Shown piece after piece: positions 1 to 7,556 of a DNA stretch of 8,946 nt. How positions within the stretch are numbered: position 1 is the stretch's first letter; every line of letters begins with the position of its first letter. The translations under genes were made by a program, and so were the position numbers. The stretch is from DAIOSQ01 sp036752465 (lineage in GTDB: Bacteria > Pseudomonadota > Gammaproteobacteria > Legionellales > Legionellaceae), in the NCBI GenBank assembly GCA_036752465.1, contig DAIOSQ010000077.1, forward strand, positions 1 through 8,946, given 5' to 3'. The notes under the pieces were generated by a model, which saw only the letters and a list, made by a program, of their open reading frames with translations, had not been told where the DNA came from and searched no databases.

Positions 1-1453
1 CATGGGCAAGATCGCCACCTTGATGAGGGCAGTAGCGTAACATAGAATAAGTTTTGTCTTGCCAGGTTATTTGAATGCGTTCTTTTTTTGCTAATATCTC
101 ATGAAATAATTGACAAAAATGCTCTAATCTATCCGCGTCCAAGGTCAAAAAAGCATGTGATAAAGTATTATAAGTCTCCGGTACCCTTTCCAGGGATACG
201 CGAAAGGTTAACGCAAAATCTGACCAACTCATTTCACCCAATAGCACTTTATTTACTTGCCATGCAGGAGCGACGATAGAAAAATACTGTTGGTTATCTG
301 CAATTGTCAGAACTTGTAACAACCGCTTTTGCTGAAAATCGACACAATAGCGTTGCTGTGGATATTCTGTTAAGGCAAAATAGAGCTTGGTTTCGATTTG
401 CTGATGTACCAACTTCATGCGCTCGAGTTTAACAGCCAGCTCCTCACCTAAACGCAAAAATACCTCCACAGGGTCAACTCGGGCATGGATTACCGCACGT
501 TTTTGGAAATACTGCGAATACTCATTTGCGTAAGCATGGATATACGATATGAAACCCTCGTCTGTTACCCGCTGCTCTGCTAATTTAAAAAATTGCTTGC
601 TAGGCACATCAAAAACATCTCCTGGCATCATTTCGTCCCAGCACGTTCGTATTTTTTTATCTTGATAATGCGCGTTCAAAAAATCGATCAGCTGTTTTGC
701 TCTGGGATAGGTGTTGATAGCTTGCAGTTGTATGGGATATAGCATCGGATCAAGAAAACACGGTGGCCCTGCTGACGGCAAAAACGCAGCCGGATTTAGT
801 ATTTCTAAGGATTGCACCACCGTTTCAAACTTATTAATAATTTTATTTCGACAGACTTCGGCATAGTTGGCCAAGTCCATTTTATAACAAGTAGGGTGCC
901 ATATGGCACCAGAAAATTGCCCAGCCAAGACATCTATTGTCCCATGGTGTTGCACGATCTCAGCCAATCTATCATGCGGCTTACTGTCATTTAAATTTAA
1001 AAATGTGGCATCCGCGGTCTTTACCAGGATTGCTGAATCAGCATCCAGCTCCATATCAACCACAAATAAGGTAATGGTACCATCGACAAAGTGATAGGCT
1101 TGATTGTCTTGCAATATCAGGATATCTAAACAGGCATATTGCTTAAGGTGCAAATCATTTTTGACTATATTATGGTAAAAATCTGCCAGAATAATGGTAA
1201 AATCTCGGGTTTTTAGGGACATCAGAAAGTCAAGGTCAAAATGATCCTTGTGATCATGACTGATATAAATGAATTTTTGTTTATCAGGTGTTGCGAGAAT
1301 CGAACGAATATATTCCGCCATATGATGATTCTTCGGGTACTGAAACCAAGACGCATCAAATGCTCCGTAGGGTGAAACCCAGGGATCCATGACAATAATT
1401 GCGTGCTGAGTCTCCACACAGAAACCAGCGTGACCCAAAAATGTTATCCTCAT
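1..1453 (-). CDS. CMAH-like MBL-fold protein with C-terminal Rieske domain (partial, 3' end off the left edge)
   Basis: The open frame starts at ATG 1453 and runs off the window edge without a stop, giving 484 codons. The N-terminal part is a UlaG/CMAH-type metallo-beta-lactamase fold: LGHAGF near residue 6, DPW at 23-25, and the intact metal-binding HDHKDH at 66-71. Further blocks resemble vertebrate CMP-N-acetylneuraminate hydroxylase as I recall it: a DxxxDxDSAILV stretch near 133-144, NLNDSKP near 153-159, GQFSGA near 178-183 and PSAGPP near 226-231. Residues about 395-440 (APAWQVNKVLLGEMSW onwards) look like the middle domain of this family. At 475-480 the frame reads CPHQGG, the first half (CxH) of a Rieske [2Fe-2S] site; the second half would lie outside the window. 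CMAH has its Rieske domain at the N-terminus, so the order is swapped here. The family suggests an iron-dependent oxygenase or hydrolase, but the substrate is unknown and sialic acid should not be assumed. An AGGA lies 10 bases before the ATG. The gene diverges from purB. Confidence 0.8.
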   Translation of the reverse strand, partial: MRITFLGHAGFCVETQHAIIVMDPWVSPYGAFDASWFQYPKNHHMAEYIRSILATPDKQKFIYISHDHKDHFDLDFLMSLKTRDFTIILADFYHNIVKNDLHLKQYACLDILILQDNQAYHFVDGTITLFVVDMELDADSAILVKTADATFLNLNDSKPHDRLAEIVQHHGTIDVLAGQFSGAIWHPTCYKMDLANYAEVCRNKIINKFETVVQSLEILNPAAFLPSAGPPCFLDPMLYPIQLQAINTYPRAKQLIDFLNAHYQDKKIRTCWDEMMPGDVFDVPSKQFFKLAEQRVTDEGFISYIHAYANEYSQYFQKRAVIHARVDPVEVFLRLGEELAVKLERMKLVHQQIETKLYFALTEYPQQRYCVDFQQKRLLQVLTIADNQQYFSIVAPAWQVNKVLLGEMSWSDFALTFRVSLERVPETYNTLSHAFLTLDADRLEHFCQLFHEILAKKERIQITWQDKTYSMLRYCPHQGGDLAH

Positions 1454-1737
1454 GACAACATGTTCCTAATCTAGCTCAGGACGGAGCACCCTGTCGAAAC
1501 GCCCCAAGATACTGTTGACACCTAAACATCACTTATGTCGCACAGAAAATCATTGTTGAGGGACAAGACTATATAAGTTTGTCTACCAATTCAAGTCAAG
1601 CTGGTCACAGGTTCACAGTTGTTACATCAGACTTACATGAATTTTTGATGCAACAACCGTAGCTAGAGATGAAATCTAGATTGTCAAGACCGGTTGCCAA
1701 CGTTATCATATAACTTTTTTGTACACGGTGCACTGAC
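1454..1737. other. Divergent intergenic region between the MBL-Rieske gene and purB
   Basis: These 284 bases separate two divergently transcribed genes, so promoters for both should lie here. A good promoter-like pair is visible only for purB. The region also holds a perfect 10-base palindrome AATCTAGATT (1673-1682), two TCACAG copies 8 bases apart (1605-1610 and 1613-1618), and an imperfect AT-rich hairpin (1562-1583, five base pairs, a bulge, three base pairs). I see no open frame worth calling and no tRNA-like structure. Confidence 0.5.
1681..1709 (+). promoter_or_regulatory. Probable sigma-70 promoter for purB-nadB-nadA
   Basis: A -35-like TTGTCA (1681-1686) and a -10-like TATCAT (1704-1709) are separated by exactly 17 bases; each matches the sigma-70 consensus at five of six positions. 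Transcription would begin near 1716, leaving a leader of about 22 bases before the purB ATG. The palindrome at 1673-1682 overlaps the first bases of the -35 box, a position where a repressor could act, but no known operator is recognised. Confidence 0.5.
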
Positions 1738-3108
1738 ATGGTTTCTGCAGATCTTCACACAATTTCTCCTATAGACGGACGCTATTATAAAAAAACCAAA
1801 ATATTGAGAAACTTCTTTAGTGAGTTTTCTTTGATCAAACACCGTCTTGAAGTTGAAATTCGCTGGTTAGAATCCTTGGCAATGAACGACAAAATCACGG
1901 AAGTACCCCCCTTTGATCAGCAAACCAAGCAGTTTCTGGAAGAGCTCATCCGCAAATTCGATGAGCATGAAGCGCTGATAGTCAAAAGCTATGAAAAACA
2001 AACCAACCACGATGTCAAAGCAGTTGAGTATTATCTTAGAGAAAAGCTCAGTCATCATCCAAAATTGCACGGCATTAAAAGTTTTATCCATTTTGCTTGT
2101 ACATCGGAAGATATCAATAACCTCGCGTATGCCTTGATGATGAAAGAAGCCATTGCCCAAATCATCCAACCCACACTGGCTGAAGTCATAGGCGGCATCA
2201 TGATACTTGGCAAAGCACATGGTAGCGAAGCCATGTTAGCAAGAACCCATGGACAACCAGCGACGCCAACCACAATAGGAAAAGAACTCATTAATTTTGT
2301 GTCGAGGATGAAACGGCCCTCACAACAATTGGCAGAAGTATTGATTTCTGCCAAATTCAACGGTGCAGTGGGTAACTACAATGCCCACATAGTCGCCTAC
2401 CCTGAGATAGACTGGCGCAAACATTGTCAAAGTTTTGTCACCTCATTGGGGCTGTCTTTTAGTGCATATACCACACAGATAGAACCGCATGATGGCATCG
2501 CTGAAATATCGCACCTGATGGTGCGCATCAATAACATCCTCCTCGACTATACCCGTGATATTTGGACCTACGTCTCTCTCGGGTATTTTAAGCAGAAGAC
2601 CATCGCTGAGGAGGTCGGCTCATCGACCATGCCACACAAAGTCAATCCCATTGATTTCGAAAATGCTGAAGGGAATATTGGGTTGTCAAACGCATTATTT
2701 GATCATTTTGCCAATAAACTAACTCAGTCCAGATTACAACGTGATCTTTCTGATTCTACGGTTTTAAGAAACTTGGGCGTTGCTTTTGCCTACGCATTGA
2801 TCGCCTATCAATCTATCGCCAAAGGTAATGAGAAGTTGCAAATTAATCACACCGCACTAGCCAATGATCTAGATGACAATTGGGAAGTATTATCTGAAGC
2901 GATACAAACTGTCATGCGGCGTTACAACATAGAAAATGCATATGAAAAAATTCGCGACTTAACGCGTGGACATTGCATCAATAAAAAAGAATTGCAGCAA
3001 TTTATCGCAGAATTACCGATAAACGAGTCCCACAAGGCACAGTTGATCCAATTAACCCCTCATAGCTATATAGGAATGGCAGAACTTCTGGTCAAAGCAT
3101 TTTCATGA
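1738..3108 (+). CDS. purB: Adenylosuccinate lyase
   Basis: PurB catalyses two fumarate-releasing eliminations in purine synthesis: SAICAR to AICAR and adenylosuccinate to AMP. It is a cytosolic homotetramer of the fumarase/aspartase superfamily. The 456-residue product has the same length as E. coli PurB and aligns along its whole length: SPIDGRY at 10-16, TNHDVKAVEY at 89-98, HFACTSEDINNL at 118-129, RTHGQPATP at 169-177 with the catalytic His171, and the signature loop GSSTMPHKVNP at 294-304 with catalytic Ser295, both numbered as in E. coli. TTQIEPHD (245-252) and QRDLSDSTVLRNLG (334-347) are also intact. ATG 1738 is the only usable start: an in-frame stop lies at 1711-1713 with no start codon between. 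The ribosome-binding site is poor. Its stop overlaps the nadB start (ATGA at 3105-3108), so it is the first gene of the unit. Confidence 0.97.
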   Translation: MVSADLHTISPIDGRYYKKTKILRNFFSEFSLIKHRLEVEIRWLESLAMNDKITEVPPFDQQTKQFLEELIRKFDEHEALIVKSYEKQTNHDVKAVEYYLREKLSHHPKLHGIKSFIHFACTSEDINNLAYALMMKEAIAQIIQPTLAEVIGGIMILGKAHGSEAMLARTHGQPATPTTIGKELINFVSRMKRPSQQLAEVLISAKFNGAVGNYNAHIVAYPEIDWRKHCQSFVTSLGLSFSAYTTQIEPHDGIAEISHLMVRINNILLDYTRDIWTYVSLGYFKQKTIAEEVGSSTMPHKVNPIDFENAEGNIGLSNALFDHFANKLTQSRLQRDLSDSTVLRNLGVAFAYALIAYQSIAKGNEKLQINHTALANDLDDNWEVLSEAIQTVMRRYNIENAYEKIRDLTRGHCINKKELQQFIAELPINESHKAQLIQLTPHSYIGMAELLVKAFS

Positions 3109-4757
3109 GTACCACGATGTTATCACAACAAGGCGAAACCTATGAATATGACCTATTGGTCATAGGGACCGGTCTGGGTGGACTACATTATTGCAATCAA
3201 GTACTGCAACGCAATAAACATATTAAAATTGCGCTTATCAGCAAATCTTCTGCATTTGAATGCAATAGTCGCTATGCCCAAGGTGGGATAGCGGCGGTAT
3301 ATTCCAAAGAGGATTCATTGGCCTCGCATGTCAACGATACTTTGGCAGCTGGCGATGGCCTATGTTATGAACCTACAGTACAATCCATAGTCAAAAGTGG
3401 CGCCAAAGCGATTGTTGAGTTAGAACAGTACACAATTGACTTTCATAAACAGCATAATGGTGAATATGAGCTTGCCAAAGAAGGCGGACATTCATTAAGA
3501 CGGGTTTTTAACTGCGGAGATGAAACTGGTTTTCATATTACGCATACGCTTTTGGCACGAACTCAACAGCAAGAGCAAATAAAACTATTTGAACATCATA
3601 TTGCAGTCAACTTAATAGCTTATTATCACCCACATAACACAGACAATCAAGGCGAGGTACAAGGCGCATATGTGTTAGATACAATCACCAATCGCATTCA
3701 TACATTCCTTTCGCGTTGTGTGGTTTTGGCAACAGGTGGCGCGGGCAAAACCTATCGCTACACCACCAATCCTATGGTCGCTACTGGCGATGGTGTGGCC
3801 ATGGCTTACCGAGCAGGCGCAAGAGTTGGCAACATGGAGTTTTATCAATTTCATCCCACGCTGCTCCATCACCCAGAACTCAATAACTTTCTAATTTCAG
3901 AAGCAGTCCGAGGTGAAGGAGCTTTGTTACGAAATGTCGATACATTAGAAACTTTTATGAGTAAATACGAGCCCCAAAAACGTGAATTGGCCACAAGAGA
4001 TATTGTAGCTCGTGCTATCTTTAATGAAATCGAACAAAGCACACATGGCTATGTTTACCTCGACATCACCCATCAATCTAAAGTATTCTTGCAAACAAAA
4101 TTCCCCAAAATTTTTGAAACCTTGCTGTCCATAGGCATAGACATGAGTCAGGACATGATTCCTGTAGTCCCAGCGGCACATTATCAATGCGGTGGTATTT
4201 TAACTGATGGCCATGGTCGCACCGATTTAAAACGCTTATATGCCATAGGTGAGGTTGCGTTTACCGGGTTGCATGGAGCCAACCGCTTGGCGAGCAATTC
4301 TTTGTTAGAAGTGGTAGTTATGGCGGACAATGCTGCTGCATGTTCCATCCATGACATACTCACACCATTATCTGCAACGCATCACATCACAACCTGGCGA
4401 TCGAACCGTGAGGTCAATCCCAGAAGAGCCAGCCAAATCAATGCTCACTGGCGTAGCCTGCGCGGAGAAATGACTTCTTACGCAGGTATTGTCAGAACAG
4501 CTGCTGGACTAGAAGATTTACTGGCACTCATCCTACAGCGCAAAAAGATTATTGAAGAATACTACTGGAAAAATTATATCACGCGTGATTTTATAGAACT
4601 GCGCAACATCATTTTAAATGCGGAACTTATTGTCAGTTCAGCACTTGCGCGACGTGAATCACGCGGCGGTCACTATCGCGAAGATTTTCCACACAAAAGA
4701 GATGAAGCAAAAGAAAGTATACGGCGGATGAATGCACCGCAAACCCCATTTATATGA
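3105..4757 (+). CDS. nadB: L-aspartate oxidase
   Basis: NadB is a cytosolic FAD enzyme that oxidises L-aspartate to iminoaspartate, the first step of de novo NAD synthesis. It belongs to the succinate dehydrogenase/fumarate reductase flavoprotein family. The 550-residue protein is full length (family about 530-550). The FAD-binding GTGLGG is at 21-26 and the YAQGGIAAV block at 58-65. The substrate loop KEGGHS is at 125-130 (Glu126), with FHPT (His250), RGEGALLRN (269-277), the catalytic ELATRDIVAR (Arg298), VPAAHYQCGGI (His359), and GLHGANRLASNSLLE (Arg394, Ser399). These sit 5 to 8 residues after the E. coli positions. The helical C-terminal domain with AGIVRTAAGLEDL (460-472) and the ARRESRGGHYREDFP tail (515-529) are complete. 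The start overlaps the purB stop by four bases, which suggests translational coupling; a second Met is at codon 5. Confidence 0.97.
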   Translation: MSTTMLSQQGETYEYDLLVIGTGLGGLHYCNQVLQRNKHIKIALISKSSAFECNSRYAQGGIAAVYSKEDSLASHVNDTLAAGDGLCYEPTVQSIVKSGAKAIVELEQYTIDFHKQHNGEYELAKEGGHSLRRVFNCGDETGFHITHTLLARTQQQEQIKLFEHHIAVNLIAYYHPHNTDNQGEVQGAYVLDTITNRIHTFLSRCVVLATGGAGKTYRYTTNPMVATGDGVAMAYRAGARVGNMEFYQFHPTLLHHPELNNFLISEAVRGEGALLRNVDTLETFMSKYEPQKRELATRDIVARAIFNEIEQSTHGYVYLDITHQSKVFLQTKFPKIFETLLSIGIDMSQDMIPVVPAAHYQCGGILTDGHGRTDLKRLYAIGEVAFTGLHGANRLASNSLLEVVVMADNAAACSIHDILTPLSATHHITTWRSNREVNPRRASQINAHWRSLRGEMTSYAGIVRTAAGLEDLLALILQRKKIIEEYYWKNYITRDFIELRNIILNAELIVSSALARRESRGGHYREDFPHKRDEAKESIRRMNAPQTPFI

Positions 4758-6102
4758 GATGACTATGTTGCCAGAAGATGCCCTATATACACCTGCAAAC
4801 AGTATCATGAGAGTGACTCAAGACATGAAAATTTGTCAAAGTGACTACCCCTTAGATTGGTACCAAAAAGAATTTGCTCCGTACGCTGAAGAATATCAAG
4901 CATTACCTGACCGCAAGCTAACCACAGTCTTGCACTGGATGAGGCCCTATGTAGACAAGGCCAAACAACATTTTGGCGATCAACTGTTGCTGCTCGCGCA
5001 TTACTACATGGGCGGCAACATAGTCCGACTGATCGAACAGTTTGGTGGACAAATTGGTGATTCATATCAATTGGCTTTGGCCGCTGCACAACAACCACAA
5101 AAATCAGTGATCATAGAATCGGCCGTGCACTTTATGGCAGAATCAATCAGTATTTTGGCGCACGAACACCAAAACGTGTACATCACTAATCCTAAATCAG
5201 GTTGTACCATGGAAATGTTGGCCAAAGACTTTATGGTTGAACCTGCCTTCAGCGAATTGAACGAACGTTATGGGGCTGATCGAATTTTACCCGTTTGTTA
5301 TATGAATACCTCGGGACGGGTAAAAGCATTAACTGGGGCACAAGGTGGTGCAGTCTGTACCAGTTCGAACGTCAACAAGATCGTCCAATGGGCCCGCGCA
5401 CAAAAGAAGAAGATCCTTTTTATTCCTGATCGACATATGGGTGAAAACGTCGCTTACTGGCTAGGCGTTAGCAAACTTGCTTACTGGCCTGGAGGCACTG
5501 CTGGGGCACAGTATCGCCTGGAACAGCAAGATCAAGCCACCCTAAAAGCTTTCGACGATGCTGAGATGATTCTATTTGATAGCCATTGCGCTGTGCATAC
5601 CTATTATCAACCCTATATGTGTGAGTATTGGCGCGCGCAAGACTATACAACCATCGTGCATCCTGAATGTCGCAACGACGTAGTGCGAATGGCTGATTTT
5701 GCCGGATCAACCGCATTTATTTGGGATCATGTGACCCAGGATCGCTCTAAAACTCGCCGTTATGCCATCGGCACAGAAAATCACATGATCGAAAATCTAC
5801 AACAAGCCTGCCAGGATCTCAATATTACAGTAGTCAATCTGGCACAAGCACCACTCATGACAGGTACTCCAGGTATGGGGTGTGGTTGTGCCACCATGTC
5901 AAGAAACGACCCCCCTCACCTCGTGGCTTTGCTTGATTTACTCAGAAAGGGTGAAAGCATGGCATATAATCAGGTGAAACCAGGCGACGTGGTCAATGAA
6001 TTCACAGGTACGCGGCACCGACTCAATATCAAGGATCAACAAACAGTCATAGCCAACGCTAAGCGTGCATTGCAAAAAATGATCGAGATTACCGAAAGCT
6101 AA
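4732..6102 (+). CDS. nadA: Quinolinate synthase, long form
   Basis: NadA condenses iminoaspartate with dihydroxyacetone phosphate to quinolinate using a [4Fe-4S] cluster. Core motifs are LLLAHYYMG (86-94), IGDSYQLA (108-115), VCYMNTSGRVKA (188-199), PDRHMGENVAYWLG (232-245) and GTENHM (347-352). The three likely cluster ligands are Cys209 in CTSSN, Cys313 in HPEC and Cys386 in CGCATMS, with Cys384 adjacent. At 456 residues it is longer than the usual 300-370, with about 75 residues before the core, resembling the long (type 3) NadA class. The start is uncertain. ATG 4732 overlaps nadB by 26 bases and has only a GGA three bases upstream. In-frame ATGs at 4759 and 4765 lie 2 and 8 bases after the nadB stop, and others are at 4807 and 4825. 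Recognisable sequence begins near residue 38 (DYPLDW). The gene follows nadB directly, and the two products may hand over the unstable intermediate. Confidence 0.94.
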   Translation: MHRKPHLYEMTMLPEDALYTPANSIMRVTQDMKICQSDYPLDWYQKEFAPYAEEYQALPDRKLTTVLHWMRPYVDKAKQHFGDQLLLLAHYYMGGNIVRLIEQFGGQIGDSYQLALAAAQQPQKSVIIESAVHFMAESISILAHEHQNVYITNPKSGCTMEMLAKDFMVEPAFSELNERYGADRILPVCYMNTSGRVKALTGAQGGAVCTSSNVNKIVQWARAQKKKILFIPDRHMGENVAYWLGVSKLAYWPGGTAGAQYRLEQQDQATLKAFDDAEMILFDSHCAVHTYYQPYMCEYWRAQDYTTIVHPECRNDVVRMADFAGSTAFIWDHVTQDRSKTRRYAIGTENHMIENLQQACQDLNITVVNLAQAPLMTGTPGMGCGCATMSRNDPPHLVALLDLLRKGESMAYNQVKPGDVVNEFTGTRHRLNIKDQQTVIANAKRALQKMIEITES

Positions 6103-6113
6103 CCACGAAGTAT

Positions 6114-6117
6114 GGAG
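6114..6117 (+). promoter_or_regulatory. Ribosome binding site that decides the sohB start
   Basis: GGAG lies six bases before ATG 6124. It sits immediately inside the upstream in-frame ATG at 6112, so it can only serve the second ATG. The first ATG has nothing better than a closely spaced GAAG. The shorter protein begins MELLTQY, which matches the start of E. coli SohB (MELLSEY), so I use 6124. Confidence 0.75.
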
Positions 6118-6123
6118 CAAAAT

Positions 6124-7101
6124 ATGGAATTATTAACCCAATATAGTTTATTTTTTTTAAAAACAATCACGTTTCTCCTCGCTTTTTTAGCACTATTTGC
6201 GGGTATTTTTACCATCAGCCGCAAACCCAAACCAAAACTTGACATCATCTCACTCAACGAAACCTTTGATGAGATGACACACCAAATGCAGCACACAATC
6301 CATAATACCCCCACCAAGAAAAGTAAAAAAAGCAAAAAAACAAAAAATAAAACAAAACATGACGCGCAGAGCATCGTGTTCGTCATCGATTTTCAAGGAG
6401 ACATTAAAGCAACTCAAGTTGACCAACTGCGTCAAGAAGTCACTGCCATATTATCCATAGCAACCAGCAAAGATGAAGTTTTCCTACGGCTAGAAAGTCC
6501 TGGCGGCACAGTCAATGGCTATGGTCTTGCCGCTTCACAGCTCCAACGTATCCGAGATAACAAAATCCCTTTGACGGTCAGTATAGATAAAATAGCAGCC
6601 AGTGGTGGATATTTGATGGCCTGTGTCGCCAATCATATTATGGCAGCGCCTTTCGCTATTGTTGGTTCCATAGGCGTGGTTGCACAATTGCCTAACATAC
6701 ATCGCTGGCTGAAAAAGCAAGACATCGATGTTGAACAAATTACTGCGGGTGAATATAAACGCACGCTAACGGTTCTTGGTCATAACACACCCAAGGGACG
6801 GCAAAAATTCCAAGAAGATTTAGACAAAATCCACCAAGCTTTTCGAGATTATCTTATCAATCACCGTACTCATCTGGATATTGACCAAGTCTCCACCGGT
6901 GAATTTTGGCTAGGCCGAGATGCGCTGAGTATCCATCTGGTTGATAGCTTGCAAACCAGTGATGACTACTTATCACAAAAAGCACGCACGCATAGAGTGT
7001 TTCAGATCAGCATCCAAAGTAAGCTGCCTTTCCTGGCTAAGCTGCTAAAGCCCGTCATGCATAAATCCATGGAACTGATTCGTTCATTGCTCCCTGCCTA
7101 A
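6124..7101 (+). CDS. sohB: SohB-type inner-membrane serine protease (peptidase S49)
   Basis: SohB is a membrane-anchored relative of signal peptide peptidase A; its physiological substrates are poorly known. The 325-residue product (E. coli SohB 349) begins with one hydrophobic segment at about 8-31, then a charged linker with a lysine-rich run at about 65-79, then the S49 catalytic domain. The domain contains VFVIDFQGDI (84-93), RLESPGGTVNGYGLA (122-136), the nucleophile Ser160 in DKIAASGGYLMAC, FAIVGSIGVVAQ (177-188), and the general-base Lys212 in AGEYKRTL. A Ser-Lys dyad is thus intact. The linker is coded by closely packed adenine runs (6325-6347). It follows nadA by 21 bases on the same strand, so it is probably co-transcribed, yet no functional link to NAD synthesis is known. 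An alternative start at 6112 would add four residues. Confidence 0.95.
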   Translation: MELLTQYSLFFLKTITFLLAFLALFAGIFTISRKPKPKLDIISLNETFDEMTHQMQHTIHNTPTKKSKKSKKTKNKTKHDAQSIVFVIDFQGDIKATQVDQLRQEVTAILSIATSKDEVFLRLESPGGTVNGYGLAASQLQRIRDNKIPLTVSIDKIAASGGYLMACVANHIMAAPFAIVGSIGVVAQLPNIHRWLKKQDIDVEQITAGEYKRTLTVLGHNTPKGRQKFQEDLDKIHQAFRDYLINHRTHLDIDQVSTGEFWLGRDALSIHLVDSLQTSDDYLSQKARTHRVFQISIQSKLPFLAKLLKPVMHKSMELIRSLLPA

Positions 7102-7180
7102 TAAAAAACCACAAACAGTGGCGCAGCATGGGTTACTAAAAGCATACCTGGCTGTATTCCCCAAACACACAAAACTGATC

Positions 7181-7210
7181 TATACTTTATCTATAAACAG
7201 TCGAAGAGGG
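7181..7210 (+). promoter_or_regulatory. Candidate -10 box and Shine-Dalgarno for the 109-residue gene
   Basis: TATACT at 7181-7186 is a fair -10 box, but its partner at 18 bases spacing (TTCCCC, 7157-7162) matches the -35 consensus poorly. An AGAGGG (7205-7210) lies seven bases before the ATG and is one of the best ribosome-binding sites in the window. The gap after sohB (7102-7217) also contains a four-base-pair CCAC/GTGG hairpin without a T run, so I do not call a terminator there. Confidence 0.35.
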
Positions 7211-7217
7211 ACGAATC

Positions 7218-7547
7218 ATGAGCGAATTTAGAATGCCAGATGTTAATGGACTGAAAAAAATTGCAACTAAATTGTATACAGACATTAAAAAAAGTATTGG
7301 TGAAATTGCAGACGATCTGAAAAAACCTGCTGATAACGAAGCGAAAGCCACGGAGAAGTCTGCTGCGGAGGAAAAAAATCCGCCTGAATACGACGAAAGT
7401 CCCCTCGCTAGCCAACCAAAACCAGTAACTGAAGAACATACGCCCATAACTGAGCAGGAACCAGGGGTTGAAAAGCAAGCTGCAATTGTTGAAATTGTCG
7501 AAACTCCGCCAGAATCAGTGCCCCAAAGCAATGAAAAACAAAGTTAA
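7218..7547 (+). CDS. Small acidic low-complexity protein of unknown function
   Basis: I do not recognise this 109-residue product. The first 40 residues (MPDVNGLKKIATKLYTDIKK and on) look like an amphipathic, lysine-containing helix with evenly spaced hydrophobic residues. The rest, from about residue 36, is rich in Glu, Pro, Ala, Lys and Thr with almost no large hydrophobics, so it is probably disordered. There is no cysteine, signal peptide or membrane segment. It is likely a real gene: it has a strong Shine-Dalgarno, a candidate -10 box, and the frame fills the space between sohB and the converging SDR gene, with nine bases between the two stops. The codons are as AT-rich as the neighbours. 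It could be a lineage-specific adaptor, a phasin-like or surface-associated protein, or a secreted protein; nothing in the sequence selects among these. Confidence 0.7.
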   Translation: MSEFRMPDVNGLKKIATKLYTDIKKSIGEIADDLKKPADNEAKATEKSAAEEKNPPEYDESPLASQPKPVTEEHTPITEQEPGVEKQAAIVEIVETPPESVPQSNEKQS

Positions 7548-7556
7548 TGGGTCCGA

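Noticed and set aside
88..279. Plus-strand 63-codon frame near the left edge
   Set aside because: It is antisense to the MBL-Rieske coding sequence, which is open throughout this stretch.
1222..1419. Minus-strand 65-codon frame inside the left gene
   Set aside because: It overlaps the much longer edge-spanning MBL-Rieske frame on the same strand, which carries clear motifs.
1515..1539. Perfect TTGACA with a downstream TATGTC as a promoter
   Set aside because: The spacing is only 13 bases and no suitable -10 box lies at 16-18 bases.
6099..6386. Minus-strand frame rich in Phe, Leu and Val, looking like a membrane protein
   Set aside because: It is the antisense of the sohB membrane anchor and lysine-rich linker; adenine runs read backwards give Phe codons.
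7107..7120. CCAC/GTGG hairpin after sohB as a terminator
   Set aside because: The stem is only four base pairs and is not followed by a T run.
7187..7531. Minus-strand 114-codon frame opposite the small acidic gene
   Set aside because: The plus-strand frame has a strong Shine-Dalgarno and a better fit to the spacing; the minus frame is Ser/Phe-rich antisense of Glu/Lys codons. This choice is somewhat less certain than for the other shadows.
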